DNA of 64,000 nt. It comes from [Eubacterium] eligens ATCC 27750. GTDB lineage: Bacteria; Bacillota; Clostridia; Lachnospirales; Lachnospiraceae. The stretch covers positions 541,501-605,500 of the forward strand of contig NC_012778.1 of the NCBI RefSeq assembly GCF_000146185.1. Direction: 5' to 3'. Shown here piece after piece: positions 61,728 to 64,000 of the stretch (positions within the stretch are counted from its first letter, which is position 1; every line of letters begins with the position of its first letter). The notes below the pieces were generated by a model. That model was not told where the DNA came from. It worked only from the letters and a program-made list of their open reading frames with translations, and searched no databases. Both the position numbers and the translations under genes were made by a program.

Positions 61728-61782
61728 GAAGTCAGGCGGCTGTGCAGCGGTTTGAAAACGAGCTGCACAGCCGCCTGACTTC
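61728..61782 (+). terminator. 21-pair perfect hairpin after the AI-2E gene
   Basis: The arms 61728-61748 and 61762-61782 are perfect reverse complements (starting GAAGTCAGGCGG) around a 13-base loop. It lies 16 bases after the stop. The usual U-tract is missing (ATTCTCAC follows), so it may protect the mRNA end rather than terminate transcription by itself. Confidence 0.55.
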
Positions 61783-61837
61783 ATTCTCACGGAAGATTTG
61801 TGTGGGAAAGATTGGCAGGTGGAGTGTAATTTGCGGA

Positions 61838-62061
61838 TTGGACGCTGGAGTGGTGAAGAGGCATGTGGAAGTCCAAATTGAGTGAGAAAGTGTGGAGGAT
61901 TGGACCTTACAAGCAAGAGAATGAGGTAAAAGGTCCAGAATTGTTGTGAAATCTGGAAAGATTGGACTTTTTGCTGAATAAGCTGCTTGTAGTGTCCAAT
62001 CCGCCTTGTAGTCAATGAGTTATTGGACATTAGCATATGAGAAAGCAGAGAAAAAGTCCAA
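61838..62061 (+). repeat. 62-base tandem dyad array D2 (TTGGAC / GTCCAA), 4 units
   Basis: TTGGAC begins at 61838, 61900, 61962 and 62023 (periods 62, 62, 61). GTCCAA or GTCCAG begins at 61871, 61933, 61994 and 62056, 32-33 bases after each. Outside the arms the units are much less alike than in array D1, yet the spacing is the same. It lies in the 677-base gap between the AI-2E and argG genes. Confidence 0.8.
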
Positions 62062-62106
62062 TCAGCCAGATTATCATGATATATAATTAATCTGGACAAC
62101 ATGATA

Positions 62107-62309
62107 CCTATAGGTAGTCGAATATTTGAAAGTCTTATAGGTCGAAAACACATGAGACTATAATGATAGTTAATAAATTAACCTATAAAGTCAGAAAAAT
62201 CAGTAGCACTATAGGAATATTCAGTCAAAAAATGGTTTTCTATATAAGATTGAATAGGAAAAGCTGCAAAATTAACATATAAGCAGGGAATTTTTTATGA
62301 ATTGATAGG
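62107..62309. repeat. Intergenic dyad array A2 (CCTATA / TATAGG), 3 units
   Basis: CCTATA at 62107 and 62182 is followed by TATAGG at 62136 and 62210 (29 and 28 bases). A weaker unit, CATATA at 62276 and GATAGG at 62304, is also 28 bases apart. The words and spacing match array A1 near position 1600. The array lies directly after array D2. Confidence 0.5.
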
Positions 62310-62329
62310 AAATCATAATGGATTATAAA

Positions 62330-62380
62330 AGCAACATCCCCGACATGATTAATAACCATGCCGGGGATGCTGCTTTTTAT
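62330..62380 (-). terminator. Terminator of argG
   Basis: AGCAACATCCCCGACATG (62330-62347) pairs with CATGCCGGGGATGCTGCT (62357-62374). T-rich sequence follows on both strands, so it ends argG on the minus strand and would also stop transcripts from the left. Confidence 0.85.
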
Positions 62381-62389
62381 ATTCTTTAA

Positions 62390-63616
62390 TTACTTATTGT
62401 TCTTCTTCTCGTTCTCAAGCTTCTTCATAGCTCTTACCTTAAGTGAAAGACCGAAGAGGTTGATGAATCCGTCAGCATCATGATGATCATACATATCACC
62501 TGTCTTGAATGATGCAATTGACTCATTGTAAAGTGAATATGGAGATGTTGTTCCAGCCTTGATGATGTTACCCTTGTAAAGTCTGAACTTAACTTCACCT
62601 GTTACATATTCCTGAGTCTTCTCAACGAATGCCTGAAGTGCTTCACGAAGAGGTGTCTCCCACTTGCCTTCGTAAACAACCTGTGCAAACTTGTTTCCAA
62701 CATCCATCTTGAATGTTGTTGTATCTCTGTCGAGAACTAATTCCTCAAGCTGCTGATGAGCTTCGTAAAGAATTGTTCCACCAGGAGTCTCATATACACC
62801 ACGGGACTTCATACCAACAACACGGTTCTCAACGATATCAATGATACCGATACCATGCTTGGCACCAAGTCTGTTAAGCTCTCTGATAATATCAGAAACC
62901 TTCATAGCCTTGCCATTAACTGACTTTGGAACACCTTTTTCAAATGTCATAGTAACATATTCTGGTTCATCCGGAGCTTCCTCAGGAGTGCATCCAAGAA
63001 CTAATAAATGCTTGTAGTTAGGCTCGTTAGCTGGATCTTCAAGCTCAAGACCTTCATGGCTGATATGCCAGATGTTACGGTCACGGCTGTAGCTGCAGTC
63101 TGTGCTGAATGGAAGATGAATACCATGCTGTCTGCAGTATTCAATCTCATCCTCACGAGACTGAAGCTTCCAGTTAGAATCTCTCCAAGGAGCGATAATC
63201 TTGATATCTGGAGCTAAAGCCTTGATTGTAAGTTCGAATCTGATCTGGTCATTACCCTTACCAGTAGCACCGTGGCAGATAGCAACAGCACCTTCTTTAC
63301 GGGCAATCTCAACAAGTCTCTTAGCAATAAGAGGTCTTGCCATTGAAGTACCAAGTAAATATTTATTTTCATAAACAGCGTGTGCCTGAACACATGGAAC
63401 GATGTAGTTGTCGCAGAACTCATCAGTGATATCTTCTATATATAACTTGGCAGCACCACATGAGAGAGCTCTCTGCTCAAGTCCGTCCAACTCCTCTTCC
63501 TGACCACAGTCTGCACATACGCAGACAACATCATAGTTGTATGTTTCCTTTAACCAAGGGATGATGGCAGTTGTGTCAAGTCCGCCAGAATAAGCAAGAA
63601 TAACTTTTTCTTTCAT
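62390..63616 (-). CDS. argG: Argininosuccinate synthase
   Basis: ArgG joins citrulline and aspartate with ATP to form argininosuccinate in arginine synthesis. The 408-residue product has the N-type ATP pyrophosphatase loop [54 protein letters not shown] (ATP and aspartate binding) and [14 protein letters not shown], with [16 protein letters not shown] further on. AGGAGG precedes the start on the minus strand. It is divergent from argC across about 276 bases of very AT-rich DNA. Confidence 0.95.
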   Translation of the reverse strand: MKEKVILAYSGGLDTTAIIPWLKETYNYDVVCVCADCGQEEELDGLEQRALSCGAAKLYIEDITDEFCDNYIVPCVQAHAVYENKYLLGTSMARPLIAKRLVEIARKEGAVAICHGATGKGNDQIRFELTIKALAPDIKIIAPWRDSNWKLQSREDEIEYCRQHGIHLPFSTDCSYSRDRNIWHISHEGLELEDPANEPNYKHLLVLGCTPEEAPDEPEYVTMTFEKGVPKSVNGKAMKVSDIIRELNRLGAKHGIGIIDIVENRVVGMKSRGVYETPGGTILYEAHQQLEELVLDRDTTTFKMDVGNKFAQVVYEGKWETPLREALQAFVEKTQEYVTGEVKFRLYKGNIIKAGTTSPYSLYNESIASFKTGDMYDHHDADGFINLFGLSLKVRAMKKLENEKKNNK

Positions 63617-63781
63617 TATATATTCCTCCGTATATTATTAAGTTTACATAGTAAAACACATATGCTATGCACCTGCAGATTATAATAAACTACTTTATTT
63701 AAAAATGCAACAACAAATTATGCATATTATACATTAATATACAACAAAAATGTATAAATATAAATTTTCTTTAAAATATCC

Positions 63782-63870
63782 TTTACATAAGAAAAAAAGT
63801 TGCTATAATGTAGGTTATCAATTTACATTTTGCGTTATTTTATGCATAAATGTTGAATATATGCATTTTG
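63782..63870 (+). promoter_or_regulatory. argC promoter and possible ArgR sites
   Basis: TTTACA (63782-63787) and a consensus TATAAT (63804-63809) are 16 bases apart. Near 63842 and 63860 the word TATGCAT recurs in inverted form (ATGCATA ... TATATGCAT), and TTATGCATATTATACAT lies near 63720 on the argG side. These resemble arginine-repressor half sites, but the match to the known consensus is imperfect, so operator function is inference. Confidence 0.4.
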
Positions 63871-63892
63871 CTTCGCAAAACAAGGAGGAGTT

Positions 63893-64000
63893 ATGATTAA
63901 AGTAGGCATTATCGGTGCGACAGGTTACGCAGGTAACGAGCTTGTCAGATTATTATTAGGACATAAGGATGCAGAGATTGTATGGCTCGGTTCGAGAAGT
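63893..64000 (+). CDS. argC: N-acetyl-gamma-glutamyl-phosphate reductase (5' end only)
   Basis: Only 36 codons are in the window. The product starts [20 protein letters not shown], the NADP-binding loop of ArgC, followed by [13 protein letters not shown]. ArgC reduces N-acetylglutamyl phosphate to the semialdehyde in arginine synthesis. AAGGAGGAG lies five bases before the ATG. Divergent pairing with argG supports the call. Confidence 0.9.
   Translation, partial: MIKVGIIGATGYAGNELVRLLLGHKDAEIVWLGSRS

Noticed and set aside
58095..62061. CRISPR array suggested by the regular 62-base period
   Set aside because: The arms are only 6-10 bases, repeat blocks vary between units, filler is 12-27 bases and partly conserved, and no cas gene is in the window.

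Overview
The window looks like a chromosome segment from a low-GC Gram-positive anaerobe of the class Clostridia, most likely a Lachnospiraceae gut commensal of the Lachnospira/Eubacterium eligens type. This placement is inferred from the AT-rich base composition, strong AGGAGG-type ribosome sites, single-chain PurL, AddAB, the DUF2325/DUF3793/flavodoxin/FeoAAB iron cluster, and a cohesin/dockerin pair. I ran no database search. No tRNA, rRNA, insertion sequence, phage gene or CRISPR array was seen.

Layout. 1-1471: end of a pyrimidine operon (pyrD) overlapping a CgeB-like glycosyltransferase. 1908-3662: dxs on the minus strand. 4085-7152: an AT-rich accessory island. It opens with a promoter, a cyclic-dinucleotide (GEMM-I) riboswitch aptamer and an intrinsic terminator. 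Next come a SUKH-GHH nuclease fusion, a SUKH immunity-type gene, and a two-gene tandem duplication whose first copy is decaying. 7779-11584: pyrE, three small membrane proteins and an M29-like peptidase. 11704-16611: purE, purM, purN, purD, then hisS. 17233-24178: addB-addA. 24651-26243: prfC. 26276-29968: a dockerin-bearing cell-wall hydrolase next to a membrane-anchored cohesin protein. 31203-34459: a nuclease-like protein plus a nuclease/XPD-type helicase fusion. 34583-38889: a 26-residue-repeat protein, a FapA/DUF342 protein and two AstE/AspA-like proteins. 38966-42718: purL. 43228-48630: iron-uptake locus (DUF2325, DUF3793, flavodoxin, feoA, feoA, feoB, FeoB-associated Cys-rich peptide, Fur-like regulator). 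48797-51154: a P1B-type metal ATPase with its small partner. 51188-52816: a HipBA-type toxin-antitoxin module with three evenly spaced operators. 52881-54122: glyA. 54292-57990: ucpA-like dehydrogenase, kinase, APC permease and a PII protein. 58400-61712: a surface protein, an unknown gene and an AI-2E family transporter. 62390-64000: divergent argG and argC.

Much of the gene content is housekeeping: purine, pyrimidine, arginine and isoprenoid synthesis, recombination repair and translation. The accessory interest lies in four places: the riboswitch-controlled nuclease/immunity island, the cohesin-dockerin envelope pair, the iron locus with its unusual leader and a Fur paralog lacking the usual metal motif, and a set of intergenic dyad arrays.

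The dyad arrays (1578-1769, 7321-7592, 58102-58328, 61838-62061, 62107-62309) share one architecture. Each has three or four units of a short word followed 28-33 bases later by its reverse complement, with units 61-94 bases apart, but the word differs between arrays. The two TTGGAC/GTCCAA arrays keep a 61-62 base period almost exactly. I do not recognise them, and they are the best candidate for something undescribed here.
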